The notes beneath the pieces were generated by a model. That model did not search any database and was not told the DNA's origin. It saw only the letters and a program-made list of their open reading frames with translations. From the NCBI RefSeq assembly GCF_009176545.1, contig NZ_VTOJ01000001.1, forward strand, positions 2,170,001 through 2,234,000: a stretch of DNA of 64,000 nt, given 5' to 3'. This document shows, piece by piece, positions 8,601 to 17,783 of this stretch. This stretch comes from Salinigranum salinum (GTDB lineage Archaea > Halobacteriota > Halobacteria > Halobacteriales > Haloferacaceae). The first letter of the stretch is position 1. The number at the start of each line of letters is the position of its first letter. The translations under genes were made by a program, and so were the position numbers.

Positions 8601-9299
8601 TCAGTCGACGCGGACGCTCACGGCCAGCCCCTCGTCGACCGGCAGGACCAGGGTCTCGAAGGCGGGATCGGTCCTGACGAGGTCGAGGTACGCCGCGATT
8701 CCCTCGGTCTCGGTGTCGACGTCCCACGACGCGTCCCGGCCGAGGTCGTCGCCCGCGCCCGTCCCGTCTTCGAGCATCGCCACGAGGTGCTCGGGGTCGA
8801 CAGGGCCGGCAGCCACGTTGTCGGCGACCACGACGCCTCCCGGGCGGAGCTTCTCGCGCACCCGGGCGAGCGCTGGGGCGTACCGTGCCCCCTCGTGGTC
8901 CAGCAGGACGAGGTCGAACGGCCCGCCGTACCGGTCGATCGCCGCCATCGCGTCGCCCGACTCGAAGACGAAGTCGACGCCGTACGCGTCCTCGTCGCCG
9001 CCGAGGAACTCCCGGGCGAGCGCGAGTTCGTCCACGTCGTACTCCGTGAGTATCACACGCCCGCCGTCCATTCCCCGGGCGAACCACGAGGCGGAGTAGC
9101 CGAAGCCCGACCCGAACTCGAACACCTCGCGGGCACCGGCGAGGCGTGCGAGGAGTCGGAGGACCCCGCCGGCCTCGGGACCGACGGTCGGGAACCCGTC
9201 GGCGACCGCGTGTTCGAGCATCGCCGACTGTCGGGCGTCGTGGGACGGTCCCACCGCGCGGAGGAGTCGACCGAGGGGTTCGTGCGTGCGTTCGTCCAT
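8601..9299 (-). CDS. AdoMet-dependent O-methyltransferase, COMT-like
   Basis: 232 residues. After a helical cap (about 1-50) comes the AdoMet loop VFEFGSGFGYSASWFA, then LTEYDVDEL, DAMAAIDRY and FDLVLLDHEGARY, the pattern of family 3 O-methyltransferases (catechol/caffeoyl-CoA type), where the Asp of LLDHE lies at the metal site. PGGVVVADNVAAG matches the following family motif. The substrate cannot be named. It ends about 140 nt from the start of the creatininase-family gene, same strand, so cotranscription is possible. Confidence 0.88.
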   Translation of the reverse strand: MDERTHEPLGRLLRAVGPSHDARQSAMLEHAVADGFPTVGPEAGGVLRLLARLAGAREVFEFGSGFGYSASWFARGMDGGRVILTEYDVDELALAREFLGGDEDAYGVDFVFESGDAMAAIDRYGGPFDLVLLDHEGARYAPALARVREKLRPGGVVVADNVAAGPVDPEHLVAMLEDGTGAGDDLGRDASWDVDTETEGIAAYLDLVRTDPAFETLVLPVDEGLAVSVRVD

Positions 9300-9441
9300 G
9301 GCTCGTCGAGGCGTCGAGCAGGTGTTAATCCTGTCCCCCTCGTCGGAGTCGTCGGCCGTCGGCCGTCGCCCGACGTCGCCCGGCCCGATCGACGCGAGCC
9401 GCCCACGTCACGCGACACCGACCGTCCGGCTCGGAAGGACA

Positions 9442-9475
9442 ACTATTATCACCTGACGGTGAGTTGTCGCAACTC
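9442..9475 (+). promoter_or_regulatory. Promoter with perfect dyad before a 42-codon gene
   Basis: A TATA-like actattat at 9442-9449 is followed by the palindrome gagttgtcgcaactc at 9461-9475 (six-base arms, loop tcg). The predicted transcription start, 25-30 nt after the TATA-like box, falls inside or just after the palindrome, a good place for a repressor. A GGAGG at 9480-9484 then lies 8 nt before an ATG. Confidence 0.5.
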
Positions 9476-9492
9476 AGACGGAGGTTCCACAG

Positions 9493-9621
9493 ATGCCACT
9501 CGTTCCGTACGACCCCTCAGACGAGCCCGAACGAGACCCGTACCTCCCGGATTTCGACGAGATCCTCGACCGAATCCTCAACGGTGACGGCGATCGGTCA
9601 CCGGGGTCCGGCGGCGCGTAG
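9493..9621 (+). CDS. Tiny acidic protein, 42 residues
   Basis: This short frame begins MPLVPYDPSDEPERDPYL and ends with a Ser/Gly-rich tail. It contains no Cys and no hydrophobic stretch, and is rich in Asp, Glu, Pro and Arg. Support is contextual: a TATA-like element, a perfect dyad at the expected start of transcription, and a clear GGAGG ribosome-binding site eight bases before the ATG, which is uncommon in a genome where most transcripts look leaderless. The FDEILDRIL segment could form an amphipathic helix. No function can be assigned. Confidence 0.55.
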   Translation: MPLVPYDPSDEPERDPYLPDFDEILDRILNGDGDRSPGSGGA

Positions 9622-9839
9622 TCGGCGTGACCCACGGCCACGTTCGGACCGATCCGGAAGCGGGACCCGAAGCCACGGTCGGTGCGAGCCCACGATCACA
9701 GCCACCTGTTTCGTAGTCGTCGCCCCCGAGCAGTGTTCGCTCGCAGCCCGCGCTCTCCTCTCGAGTTCCTCACACCCTCCCCCGTCGACCACCGTCCCGT
9801 CTCCGCCACCCGCCGTCGACTCCCAGCCGACGACCATCG

Positions 9840-9845
9840 TTAAGT
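9840..9845 (+). promoter_or_regulatory. TATA-like element of the methylmalonyl-CoA mutase gene
   Basis: The hexamer ttaagt lies 25-30 nt before the ATG at 9870, the spacing of a leaderless transcript. Confidence 0.5.
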
Positions 9846-9869
9846 CTCAGCCGACCGTGGCGACAGCTA

Positions 9870-11549
9870 ATGTACGACCCCGACGAACTCGAACGCATCC
9901 GCGAGGCGAAGTCGGCGTGGGAGGAGGAGACGCTCGGGCCGACGCTGGACCGGTTCGGGGAGCGCGAGGAGACCTTCACGACCGACACGGGCGGCCAGCG
10001 GGTCGACCGGCTGTACACGCCGGCGGACGTCGAGACCGACTACCGCGAGGATCTCGGCTTCCCCGGCGAGGAGCCGTACACCCGGGGCGTCTACCCGACG
10101 ATGCACCGCGGTCGGCTGTGGACCATGCGGCAGTACGCCGGCTTCGGGACCGCTCGTGAGACGAACGAGCGGTTCCACTACCTGCTCGACGAGGGGCAGT
10201 CCGGGCTCTCGCTGGCGTTCGATCTGCCGACGCAGATGGGGTACGACTCCGACGCGGACATGGCCGCCGGCGAGGTCGGGAAGTCGGGCGTCGCCATCGA
10301 CACGCTCGACGACATGGAACGGGTGTTCGAGGGCATCCCGCTCGACGAGGTGTCGACCTCCATGACGATCAACGCGCCCGCGGCGGTGTTGCTGGCGATG
10401 TACATCGCGGTCGGCGACGAACAGGGCGTCCCGCGCGACCAGTTGCGCGGGACGATCCAGAACGACATCATGAAGGAGTACGTCGCGCGGAACCTCTACA
10501 TCTACCCCCCGGAGCCCTCTATGCGGCTGATCACCGACATCTTCGAGTTCTGCGCCGCGGAGACCCCGAAGTTCAACACGATCTCCATCTCGGGGTACCA
10601 CATCCGCGAGGCCGGCTCGACGGCGGCACAGGAGGTCGCGTTCACCCTCGGCAACGGTATCGAGTACGTCCAGGCCGCCGTGGACGCGGGCCTCGACGTC
10701 GACGAGTTCGCCCCCCAGCTGTCGTTCTTCTTCAACGCCCACAACAACGTCCTCGAGGAGGTCGCGAAGTTCCGTGCCGCCCGGCGGATGTGGGCGACGA
10801 TCATGGACGAGCGGTTCGGCGCGGAGCACCCCAAGTCCAAACAGCTGAAGTTCCACACCCAGACCGGTGGCTCCACCCTCACGGCACAGCAGGTCGAGAA
10901 CAACGTCGTCCGGGTGTCCTACCAGGCACTCGCCGCGGTGCTGGGCGGCACGCAGTCGCTCCACACCAACGGGAAGGACGAGGCGCTCTCGCTCCCGACC
11001 GAGAAGTCGGTTCGGACGGCGCTCAGAACCCAGCAGATCCTCGCTCACGAGTCCGGTGCCGCCGACACCATCGACCCCCTCGCGGGGTCGTACTACGTCG
11101 AGTCGCTCACCGACCGCGTGGAGGAGGAGGCGTTCGAGATCCTCGACGAGGTCGACTCACGGGGCGGGATGCTCGACTGCGTGGAGAACCAGTGGGTCCA
11201 GCGGCAGATCCAGGACGTCGCGTTCGAGCGCCAGCGCGAGATCGAGGAGGGTGAGCGGGTCATCGTCGGCGTCAACGAGTACCGCGTCGACGAGGACCCC
11301 GAAGTCGACATCGAGGAGGTCTCCGAGGCGGACGAACGCCGGCAGATCGCGGAACTGGACGACGTCCGTGCCGACCGCGACGACGACGCCGTCGACGACG
11401 CGCTCGCGGCGCTCCGTGACGCGGCGCGCGGCGACGACAACCTCGTCCCACACGTCGTCAGCGCGGTGAAGACGTACGCGACGGTCGGCGAGGTGTGTGA
11501 CGTGCTCCGCGAGGAGTTCGGTGAGTACCAGCCGGGGAGCGCGCTCTGA
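9870..11549 (+). CDS. mcmA: Methylmalonyl-CoA mutase, large (catalytic) subunit
   Basis: 559 residues, the length of archaeal and bacterial large subunits that lack the cobalamin-binding domain. The TIM-barrel substrate motifs are clear: [62 protein letters not shown] and [12 protein letters not shown]. The enzyme interconverts R-methylmalonyl-CoA and succinyl-CoA using adenosylcobalamin. The B12-binding small subunit and the MeaB/ArgK chaperone GTPase are not next to it and must be encoded elsewhere. The epimerase gene that supplies its substrate lies about 420 nt downstream, past a small divergent zinc-finger gene. The C-terminal 60 residues are acidic. Confidence 0.96.
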   Translation: MYDPDELERIREAKSAWEEETLGPTLDRFGEREETFTTDTGGQRVDRLYTPADVETDYREDLGFPGEEPYTRGVYPTMHRGRLWTMRQYAGFGTARETNERFHYLLDEGQSGLSLAFDLPTQMGYDSDADMAAGEVGKSGVAIDTLDDMERVFEGIPLDEVSTSMTINAPAAVLLAMYIAVGDEQGVPRDQLRGTIQNDIMKEYVARNLYIYPPEPSMRLITDIFEFCAAETPKFNTISISGYHIREAGSTAAQEVAFTLGNGIEYVQAAVDAGLDVDEFAPQLSFFFNAHNNVLEEVAKFRAARRMWATIMDERFGAEHPKSKQLKFHTQTGGSTLTAQQVENNVVRVSYQALAAVLGGTQSLHTNGKDEALSLPTEKSVRTALRTQQILAHESGAADTIDPLAGSYYVESLTDRVEEEAFEILDEVDSRGGMLDCVENQWVQRQIQDVAFERQREIEEGERVIVGVNEYRVDEDPEVDIEEVSEADERRQIAELDDVRADRDDDAVDDALAALRDAARGDDNLVPHVVSAVKTYATVGEVCDVLREEFGEYQPGSAL

Positions 11550-11657
11550 CCGCCGCGGCCACCGGAGACCCGCACGAACCGTTCCCCCGTGCAGCGACTC
11601 CGCGACTCGGTGGTTCGACGACACGTCCCGCCACGCCGTGCGGTCGGGTGCGCAGAA

Positions 11658-11846
11658 TCAGGACTCGAGTACACCCACCGGACGCGTCTCGCGGATCGTC
11701 CGGTAGAGGTCGTGTTTCGTCTCGACGGCCGCCAGCAGTTCGTCGGTGATCGCACTCTTCCGGTGCTCGCACATCAGGTGAACCCGGAGGTCGGTGCGGT
11801 TCTCGAAGCGTTGCGGGCACATCGGACACTGTGCTGAGTCGTTCAT
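11658..11846 (-). CDS. Small C2H2 zinc-finger protein
   Basis: 62 residues. One C2H2 finger occupies the N-terminal half: CPMC, an aromatic Phe and Leu at the usual core positions, then HLMCEH. A mostly helical tail follows (SAITDELLAAVETKHDLY). Such single-finger proteins are common in haloarchaea and are thought to bind DNA or proteins, but few are characterised. It lies on the opposite strand between the mutase and the epimerase genes. The ATG at 11846 gives the finger a short N-terminal arm. Confidence 0.85.
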   Translation of the reverse strand: MNDSAQCPMCPQRFENRTDLRVHLMCEHRKSAITDELLAAVETKHDLYRTIRETRPVGVLES

Positions 11847-11970
11847 GATCTATGATGCACTATGGATGCAGCAGGATCAAATAGCTATCGGAACCTCTCA
11901 CCCACGAATACTGTCCCCGTCGGTGGGAGTCGGGCGACGGGGTTTACTCGTCGGACCGAGACGCGTCGGT

Positions 11971-12354
11971 ATGGAGCTCGACCACCTGGGGATCGCTACC
12001 GACGACGCTGCCGGTCTCGCCGAACTGTACGCCGACCTCTTCGAGACGGCCGTCGTCCACGAAGAGGTGTTCGACGGGATGTTCGTCGTCTTTCTCGAAC
12101 TGGACGGTCACTACTTCGAGCTGCTGGAACCGCGAGCGGACGGACCGATCAGTCGGTATCTCGACCGACACGGTCCGGGGATGCACCACGTCGCGGTGGA
12201 GACTTCGGATATCGAATCGACGCTCGAACGCGTCCGAGAGGCGGGAGTCGACCTCGTCGACGAGACGCCCCGATCGGGCGCGTGGGGACACACCGTCGCG
12301 TTCCTCCACCCGAAGTCCACGGGTGGTGTCCTCGTCGAGTTCGTCGAACATTGA
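11971..12354 (+). CDS. mce: Methylmalonyl-CoA epimerase
   Basis: 127 residues with the vicinal oxygen chelate fold: two beta-alpha-beta-beta-beta modules. The metal-binding residues expected for the family are present in DHLGIATDD (His4 region), FELLEP, GPGMHHVAVET and VLVEFVE. It converts S- to R-methylmalonyl-CoA for the mutase encoded upstream. The ATG at 11971 gives the canonical MELDHLGIA start; longer open frame upstream is not conserved in character. Confidence 0.94.
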   Translation: MELDHLGIATDDAAGLAELYADLFETAVVHEEVFDGMFVVFLELDGHYFELLEPRADGPISRYLDRHGPGMHHVAVETSDIESTLERVREAGVDLVDETPRSGAWGHTVAFLHPKSTGGVLVEFVEH

Positions 12355-12488
12355 GGCGAGATGATCGTTCGGCACCGGCGCTGACGGTCCTTCGATTACC
12401 CACGGACCAGCGTCTCACCACCACGCCACGCGACGTCCGATGGGACGGGCAGTGAGCGCGGTCCGGCGTACATGTCGGCGAACACCCG

Positions 12489-12570
12489 ACACGAGACTGG
12501 ACGGGTACCGAGAGAGAACACGAGACTGGACGGGCGCCGAGAGAAAGACAGTAGTGTACGGGCGCTGAGG
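12489..12570 (+). repeat. Imperfect tandem repeat before the MenE-like gene
   Basis: Copies of a 29-30 nt unit that begins acacgagactggacggg start at 12489 and 12518, with a third, degenerate copy from 12548. Copies one and two differ at only a few bases. The array lies in the leader just upstream of the ligase gene and ends about 13 nt before its start codon. Confidence 0.75.
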
Positions 12571-12582
12571 TGGGAGCCACGG

Positions 12583-14652
12583 ATGCAGGACTGGCTCTCT
12601 CACCGGGTACAGACGACACCCGAGCGGACGGCGCTCGTTCGCGCAGCGACGGGCGAGACGCTCGACTTCGCGCATCTCGGGGCGATGGTCGACGACCTCG
12701 CCGGCCGGCTGGTCGCACTCGGTGTCGAACCCGGTGACCACCTCGGGATGGTGCTCGAGACGCGACTGGCCGCGGTCTGTACCGTCCACGCGGCCGACCG
12801 GCTCGGGGTCGTGCTGGTCCCGCTGGGCGACGGTCTCACCGCCGCCGAACTGGGCGCACAGATCGACGCCGCGGACGTCACGACGCTCGTCTGCTCCGAG
12901 GCAACGGAGGCGCGCGCCGTCGACGCGTTCGACGGGCCGATCTGTTCGGTCGACGACCCCGAACACGCTTCCGTCGTCTCGCTCGCGGACGTGACTCCGG
13001 TGGAGGTCGCCCCCGTCACGTGGGACCTCGACGACGTCCGACTCCTGCTTTTCACCTCGGGGACGACCGGCGAGCCGAAGGTCGTCCAGCTCACCGCCGG
13101 GAACCTCCTGTGGAGCGCGGTCGCCTCGGCGTTCCGTCTGGGGTTGCACCGCGACGACCGCTGGCTCGTCGGTCTCCCGCTCCACCACATGGGCGGGCTC
13201 TCGCCCGTCCTCAGACTCCCGCTCTACGGGATGACGGTCGTGCTCCGGGAGTCGTTCGACGCGGGGCGGACCGCCGACGACATCGGCAACTTCGACGTGA
13301 CGTGCGTCTCGCTCGTCCCGACGATGCTGAAACGGATGCTCGACCTCCGGGGAACGCTCGCGGACACCCTGCGCGTGGTCCTCCTCGGCGGTGCCCCTGC
13401 ACCCGACGACCTGATCCGGCGCTGTCGGGACTTCTCGATCCCCGTCCACCCGACGTACGGCACGACCGAGACCGCGTCGCAGGTCGCCACGGCCACCCCA
13501 GCCGAGGCGTTCGACGACGTCGGAACCGTCGGCCGGCCGCTCTTCTGGACTACGGTCGCCGTCCGGGACGACGACGGTGCCGTCGACACCGGCGACATCG
13601 GCGAGTTCGTCGTCGGCGGGCCGACGGTGTCGCCGGGTTACTACGGGAACCACGAGGCGACCGACGCCGCGTTCGGTCCGGAGGGGTTCCGCACGGGCGA
13701 CGTCGGCTACCGGGACGCAGGTGGTCGACTGTTCGTCGTCGGACGGCTCGACGACCGGATCATCACCGGCGGGGAGAACGTCTACCCGCGCGAGATCGTC
13801 GACGTCCTGGAGTCACAGCCGGGAGTCGCGGAAGCAGCCGTCGTCGGCCTCCCCGACGACGAGTGGGGGGAGCTGGTCGGGGCGCTCGTCGTCGCCACGG
13901 ACGACCTCACGGTCGAGGAGATCGACAGCCACTGTCGCGACCGGCTCGCGGGGTTCAAGCTCCCTCGTGTGGTGTCGTTCACCGACGAACTCCCCCGAAC
14001 CGAGTCGGGTACCGTCCGGCGTGAGGCCGTGCGCGACCTCCTCGAAGAGGGAACGGCGATTCCCGACGCCGAGGAAGCCACTCCACCCGTGGTGGGCGAC
14101 GACCGCCCGGCCCGTGACGACGCTCCAGCCGACATCGACCACGACCCGGCACCGGACGGTGTCGACTCGTCCGATGCCGACGGGACCGACGGGCTCATCA
14201 CCGAGGCCGAGGAGACCGAAGACGGAACCGAGCCCGTGGGCGAGAACGAGGACGACGAGGCGTTCCTGGTCGGCGGACAGCACTGGGGGACCGACGAGGA
14301 GGAAGACGAGGGAGGGGACGACCCCAGCGAGGGGTCGTCCGACGTCGTCACGGACGCTCACACGGGGGCGTCGGAAGCGGGGACCGCCTCCCAGCCGGAA
14401 CCGACCGACGCCGACCCCGAGACGCCGGATTTCGTCCAGGACGCCCTGTCGGAGGGGACGACCGACGAGTCGGTACCCGAGCCGACTCCCGACCGGCAAG
14501 ACGAGCGCGAAGACCGGGGAGCAGCGCCGGACGAGACCGACCGGACCGACGCCGTTGCCGACCCCGATGGCCTCGATGGCCCCACCGAGACGGACGACTC
14601 CCGCGCGGACGACGACGATCCGGCGGACGAGACGGACGCTGAAGGGACCTGA
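12583..14652 (+). CDS. menE: MenE-like acyl-CoA ligase with long acidic C-terminal tail
   Basis: 689 residues. Residues 1-490 are an ANL-family adenylating enzyme that most resembles o-succinylbenzoate-CoA ligase of menaquinone synthesis: P-loop FTSGTTGEPK from residue 157, HHMGGLSPVLR, PTYGTTETASQ and GRLDDRIITGGENVYP. The C-terminal A10 motif reads PRTESGTVRRE, with Thr477 where the catalytic Lys of the adenylation step normally lies. From about residue 495 to 689 the chain is almost only Asp, Glu, Thr, Pro, Ser and Gly and looks disordered. No stop or internal start separates the two parts. ATG 12583 gives the canonical start. The menaquinone substrate is likely but not proven. Confidence 0.82.
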   Translation: MQDWLSHRVQTTPERTALVRAATGETLDFAHLGAMVDDLAGRLVALGVEPGDHLGMVLETRLAAVCTVHAADRLGVVLVPLGDGLTAAELGAQIDAADVTTLVCSEATEARAVDAFDGPICSVDDPEHASVVSLADVTPVEVAPVTWDLDDVRLLLFTSGTTGEPKVVQLTAGNLLWSAVASAFRLGLHRDDRWLVGLPLHHMGGLSPVLRLPLYGMTVVLRESFDAGRTADDIGNFDVTCVSLVPTMLKRMLDLRGTLADTLRVVLLGGAPAPDDLIRRCRDFSIPVHPTYGTTETASQVATATPAEAFDDVGTVGRPLFWTTVAVRDDDGAVDTGDIGEFVVGGPTVSPGYYGNHEATDAAFGPEGFRTGDVGYRDAGGRLFVVGRLDDRIITGGENVYPREIVDVLESQPGVAEAAVVGLPDDEWGELVGALVVATDDLTVEEIDSHCRDRLAGFKLPRVVSFTDELPRTESGTVRREAVRDLLEEGTAIPDAEEATPPVVGDDRPARDDAPADIDHDPAPDGVDSSDADGTDGLITEAEETEDGTEPVGENEDDEAFLVGGQHWGTDEEEDEGGDDPSEGSSDVVTDAHTGASEAGTASQPEPTDADPETPDFVQDALSEGTTDESVPEPTPDRQDEREDRGAAPDETDRTDAVADPDGLDGPTETDDSRADDDDPADETDAEGT

Positions 14653-14719
14653 TCGGCGTGAGTGACGGCGATCCGGCGGACGAGACGGACGCCGAAGTGA
14701 CGTGACCGGCGTGGGCGAC
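14616..14719 (+). repeat. Tandem duplication across the menE stop codon
   Basis: A 53 nt unit starting cgatccggcggacgagacgg is present twice, at 14616 and 14669. The first copy contains the last codons and the stop of the MenE-like gene, and the second lies in the spacer. The copies differ at a few positions. Confidence 0.8.
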
Positions 14720-14795
14720 ACGTCGGACGACGCACCGTCACGACGACCGCCCGATCGTGAGGAACAATCATTACACTCCCGTGTCAGCTACCCGT

Positions 14796-16448
14796 ATGGT
14801 AGGGACGACCGACCAGACGTTGCGCCCGTTCCTGTGGCGAGCGGCGAAGCTGTACCCCGACCGTGAGATCGTCTCTCGGACGCACGAGGGGCTGTCGCGC
14901 ACGACGTACGCGGCGTACGACCGTCGCGTCGCACGGCTGGCGAACGCGCTCGACGACGCCGGCGTGAGCCGTGACGCTCGCGTCGGGACGTTCTGCTGGA
15001 ACCACACGCGACACTTCGAGACGTACTTCGGGGTCCCCTGTCGCGGGTCGCAACTGCACACGATCAACCCCCTGTTGCCGGATCACCACGTCCAGTACAT
15101 CGTCGAGAACGCGGCCGACGAGCTCCTCTTCGTCGATCCGTCGCTCGTGGAGTCGCTGGAGAGCGCAGCGACCGACGCCGACGGTGCGTTCGACGCCGTC
15201 GAACAGTTCGTCGTGATGGGGTCGGACGTGCCCGAGACATCGCTCGACCCCGTCACCGACTACGAGTCCTTCCTCGCCGACGACGAGACGTACGACTGGC
15301 CCGACCTGGACGAGGAACGACCGGCGGGGATGTGTTACACCTCGGGGACGACGGGCAAGCCGAAAGGCGTCGAGTACAGCCAGCAGACCATGTGGGCACA
15401 CACGATGGGGATCCTCCCGGAAGCGGGGCTCGACCTCCGGGCGAGCGACGTGGTGATGCCGGTCGTGCCGATGTTCCACGTGATGGCGTGGGGGCTCCCG
15501 CACGCCGTGACGGCCGCCGGCGGCAAACACGTCTACCCCGGACCCGCACCCGATCCGGCCGACATCGCCCGGCTCATCGAGGACGAGCGGGTGACGTTCA
15601 CCGCGGGCGTGCCCACGGTGTGGCTCGGTCTGCTCGACTACCTCGAGGAGAACGACGCGGATCTCTCGTCGCTCGAACGTATCGCCATCGGCGGGGCGGC
15701 CGCCCCCGAGTCGCTCATCCGCGAGTACGAGGAGTCGTACGACGTGCAGGTGTTGCACGCGTGGGGGATGACCGAGACCTCCCCGGTGGCCGCGGCGGCC
15801 CACCTCAAGCCCGGAATGGAGTCGTGGCCGGCCGAAAAGCGGGACCGAAAGCGGGTCAAACAGGGACTCGTCCTCCCCGGACTGGAGTTCAAAGTCATGG
15901 GGGAGGAGGGCGAGATCCCGTGGAACGGTGAGGACTTCGGCGAACTGTGGATCCGGGGGCCCTGGGTGACGACGGAGTACTTCGGCCGCCCGGAGGCGAA
16001 CGAGACAGACTTCGTCGACGGGTGGCTCAAGACGGGCGACGTCGTCACCGTCGACCCCGAAGGGTACATCCAGATCGTCGACCGGGCGAAGGACGTGATC
16101 AAGTCGGGCGGCGAGTGGATCTCGAGTCAGGAGCTGGAGAACGCGATCATGGCCCACGACGACGTGACCGAGGCGACCGTGATCGGCGTCCCGCACGAGA
16201 AGTGGCAGGAGCGGCCCGTCGCGTTCGTCGTCGCCCGTGAGGGCGTCGGCGGGGGACCACTGATGGCCGACATCCGGGACCTCCTCGCCGAGGACTACCC
16301 CGAGTGGTGGCTCCCCGACGACGTCGTGTACGTCGAGTCGATCCCGAAGACGGCGACCGGCAAGTTCGACAAGAAGGTGCTCAGAGATGAGTACGCCGAC
16401 CACGAGATCGACGACGTACCCGAAGAGGCCGCACCCGAGGAGGAGTAG
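14796..16448 (+). CDS. Fatty-acid-CoA ligase (AMP-forming)
   Basis: 550 residues, full-length ANL enzyme. Motifs in order: CYTSGTTGKPKGVEYS (P-loop), FHVMAWGLPH, GGAAAPESLI, HAWGMTETSP, WLKTGDVVTVDPEGY, VDRAKDVIKSGGEW and the A10 motif PKTATGKFDKK with its catalytic Lys. It activates a medium- or long-chain carboxylate to its CoA thioester. The ATG at 14796 was chosen because the sequence from there matches the family N-terminus and a TATA-like tcattaca lies about 21-28 nt before it. An acyl-CoA dehydrogenase follows 186 nt downstream, which fits beta-oxidation. Confidence 0.93.
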   Translation: MVGTTDQTLRPFLWRAAKLYPDREIVSRTHEGLSRTTYAAYDRRVARLANALDDAGVSRDARVGTFCWNHTRHFETYFGVPCRGSQLHTINPLLPDHHVQYIVENAADELLFVDPSLVESLESAATDADGAFDAVEQFVVMGSDVPETSLDPVTDYESFLADDETYDWPDLDEERPAGMCYTSGTTGKPKGVEYSQQTMWAHTMGILPEAGLDLRASDVVMPVVPMFHVMAWGLPHAVTAAGGKHVYPGPAPDPADIARLIEDERVTFTAGVPTVWLGLLDYLEENDADLSSLERIAIGGAAAPESLIREYEESYDVQVLHAWGMTETSPVAAAAHLKPGMESWPAEKRDRKRVKQGLVLPGLEFKVMGEEGEIPWNGEDFGELWIRGPWVTTEYFGRPEANETDFVDGWLKTGDVVTVDPEGYIQIVDRAKDVIKSGGEWISSQELENAIMAHDDVTEATVIGVPHEKWQERPVAFVVAREGVGGGPLMADIRDLLAEDYPEWWLPDDVVYVESIPKTATGKFDKKVLRDEYADHEIDDVPEEAAPEEE

Positions 16449-16602
16449 CAGTCGTCAGCGGTAGACGAACCCGAAACCGGACCGGGAGACGCACGCGTCG
16501 GCCGAACCCGACGACCGCGTCCCGAGCGACCCGTCTTCTCGGCGGTGTCGTTCGGCGGTCGTCGGCTCGTCGACCCACCCGCGACCCCGGGGACGTTCAC
16601 GA

Positions 16603-16610
16603 ACTATTTT
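16603..16610 (+). promoter_or_regulatory. TATA-like element of the acyl-CoA dehydrogenase gene
   Basis: The octamer actatttt lies 25-32 nt before the ATG at 16635, in an otherwise GC-rich spacer. Confidence 0.5.
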
Positions 16611-16634
16611 CACGGTTCTCCGCTCACCCGACGT

Positions 16635-17783
16635 ATGGAGCTCCTCGACGAGTCGGTCGTCCCCGACCGCGCCCGCGACGTCAAACGCCGTGCCCGCGAG
16701 TTCGCCGCCGAGCACATCGAACCCGTGGCCGCCGACTACCACGCTTCGGGGGAGTACCCGTGGGACGTGCTCGAGGCTGGGATGGACGCCGGTCTCGTCG
16801 CGGGCAACATCGGCGAGGCGTGGGGTGGCCCGGGGTTCGACCTCGCCCAGCGGCTGGCGCTCGCCGAGGAGCTCTACCGCGCCGACGCGGGCATCGCGCT
16901 CACGCTCCAGCTGGCGAGCTTCGGCTGCGACCTCGTCGAGACGCACGGGACCGACGCCCAGCGAGAACGGTGGCTCGAACCGGTGGCCGCACACGAGGCC
17001 ATCTCGGGGCTCGCGGTCTCCGAACCCGACACCGGGAGCGACATGGCGGGGATGACGACGACGGCCGACGAGACCGACGACGGCTGGCTGCTGAACGGCG
17101 AGAAGTACTGGGTCGGCAACGCCGTCGAGGCCGACTGGCTCACCGTCTACGCGAAGACCGACGACGGTGACGAGGCGCACCGGAACTACTCGCTGTTCGT
17201 CGTCGACACTGACAGCACCGGGTACCACGCCGAGCACATCCCCGAGAAGATCGGGATGCGCGCCTCCAAGCAGGGTCACATCGTCTTCGACGACTGCCTC
17301 GTCCCCGCTGAGAACCTTATCGGCACCCGGGGACGGGGGTTCCGGATGCTCGCTGACTTCTTCAACAAGGGCCGCGTGATCGTCGGCAGCCACGGCCTGG
17401 GGCTGGCTGCGGCGGCCATCGAGGAGGCGTGGTCGTTCGTCCACGACCGGGAGGCGTTCGGCCGTCGGGTGAGCGAGTTCCAGGCCGTCCAGCACACGCT
17501 CGCCGACAGCCGGACGGAGTTCGAGGCGGCGCGGGCGCTCACCTGGCGAGCGGCCGAGCAGGTCGCCGCGGACGACGATCCGGGGCTGTGGGCCGCGATG
17601 GCGAAGCTGAACGCGACAGAGGTCGCCGTCGACTGCGCCGAACGCGGCATGCAACTGCACGGCGGGCGCTCGATCCTCGCGGAGAACCGCATCTCTCGGG
17701 TGTACCGCGACGTCCGCATCCCTGTCATCTACGAGGGGGCGAACGAGATCCAGCGCGACCTCGTCTACCGGCAGTCACGGTGA
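16635..17783 (+). CDS. Acyl-CoA dehydrogenase
   Basis: 382 residues, normal length. The FAD and substrate motifs are present: GLAVSEPDTGSDMAGM, NGEKYWVGNA, GTRGRGFRMLADFFNKG, a helical C-terminal domain, and IYEGANEIQRD near the end, where Glu367 in YEG corresponds to the catalytic base of medium-chain dehydrogenases. It oxidises an acyl-CoA to the 2-enoyl-CoA and passes electrons to an electron-transfer flavoprotein. Acyl-CoA ligases are encoded just upstream. Its stop overlaps the GTG of the downstream MFS gene, so the transporter is probably coupled to it. Confidence 0.93.
   Translation: MELLDESVVPDRARDVKRRAREFAAEHIEPVAADYHASGEYPWDVLEAGMDAGLVAGNIGEAWGGPGFDLAQRLALAEELYRADAGIALTLQLASFGCDLVETHGTDAQRERWLEPVAAHEAISGLAVSEPDTGSDMAGMTTTADETDDGWLLNGEKYWVGNAVEADWLTVYAKTDDGDEAHRNYSLFVVDTDSTGYHAEHIPEKIGMRASKQGHIVFDDCLVPAENLIGTRGRGFRMLADFFNKGRVIVGSHGLGLAAAAIEEAWSFVHDREAFGRRVSEFQAVQHTLADSRTEFEAARALTWRAAEQVAADDDPGLWAAMAKLNATEVAVDCAERGMQLHGGRSILAENRISRVYRDVRIPVIYEGANEIQRDLVYRQSR

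Noticed and set aside
12472..12582. Longer N-terminus for the MenE-like ligase starting at 12472
   Set aside because: The extra 37 codons run through the tandem repeats and are Arg rich, unlike the family; the ATG at 12583 gives the conserved start.
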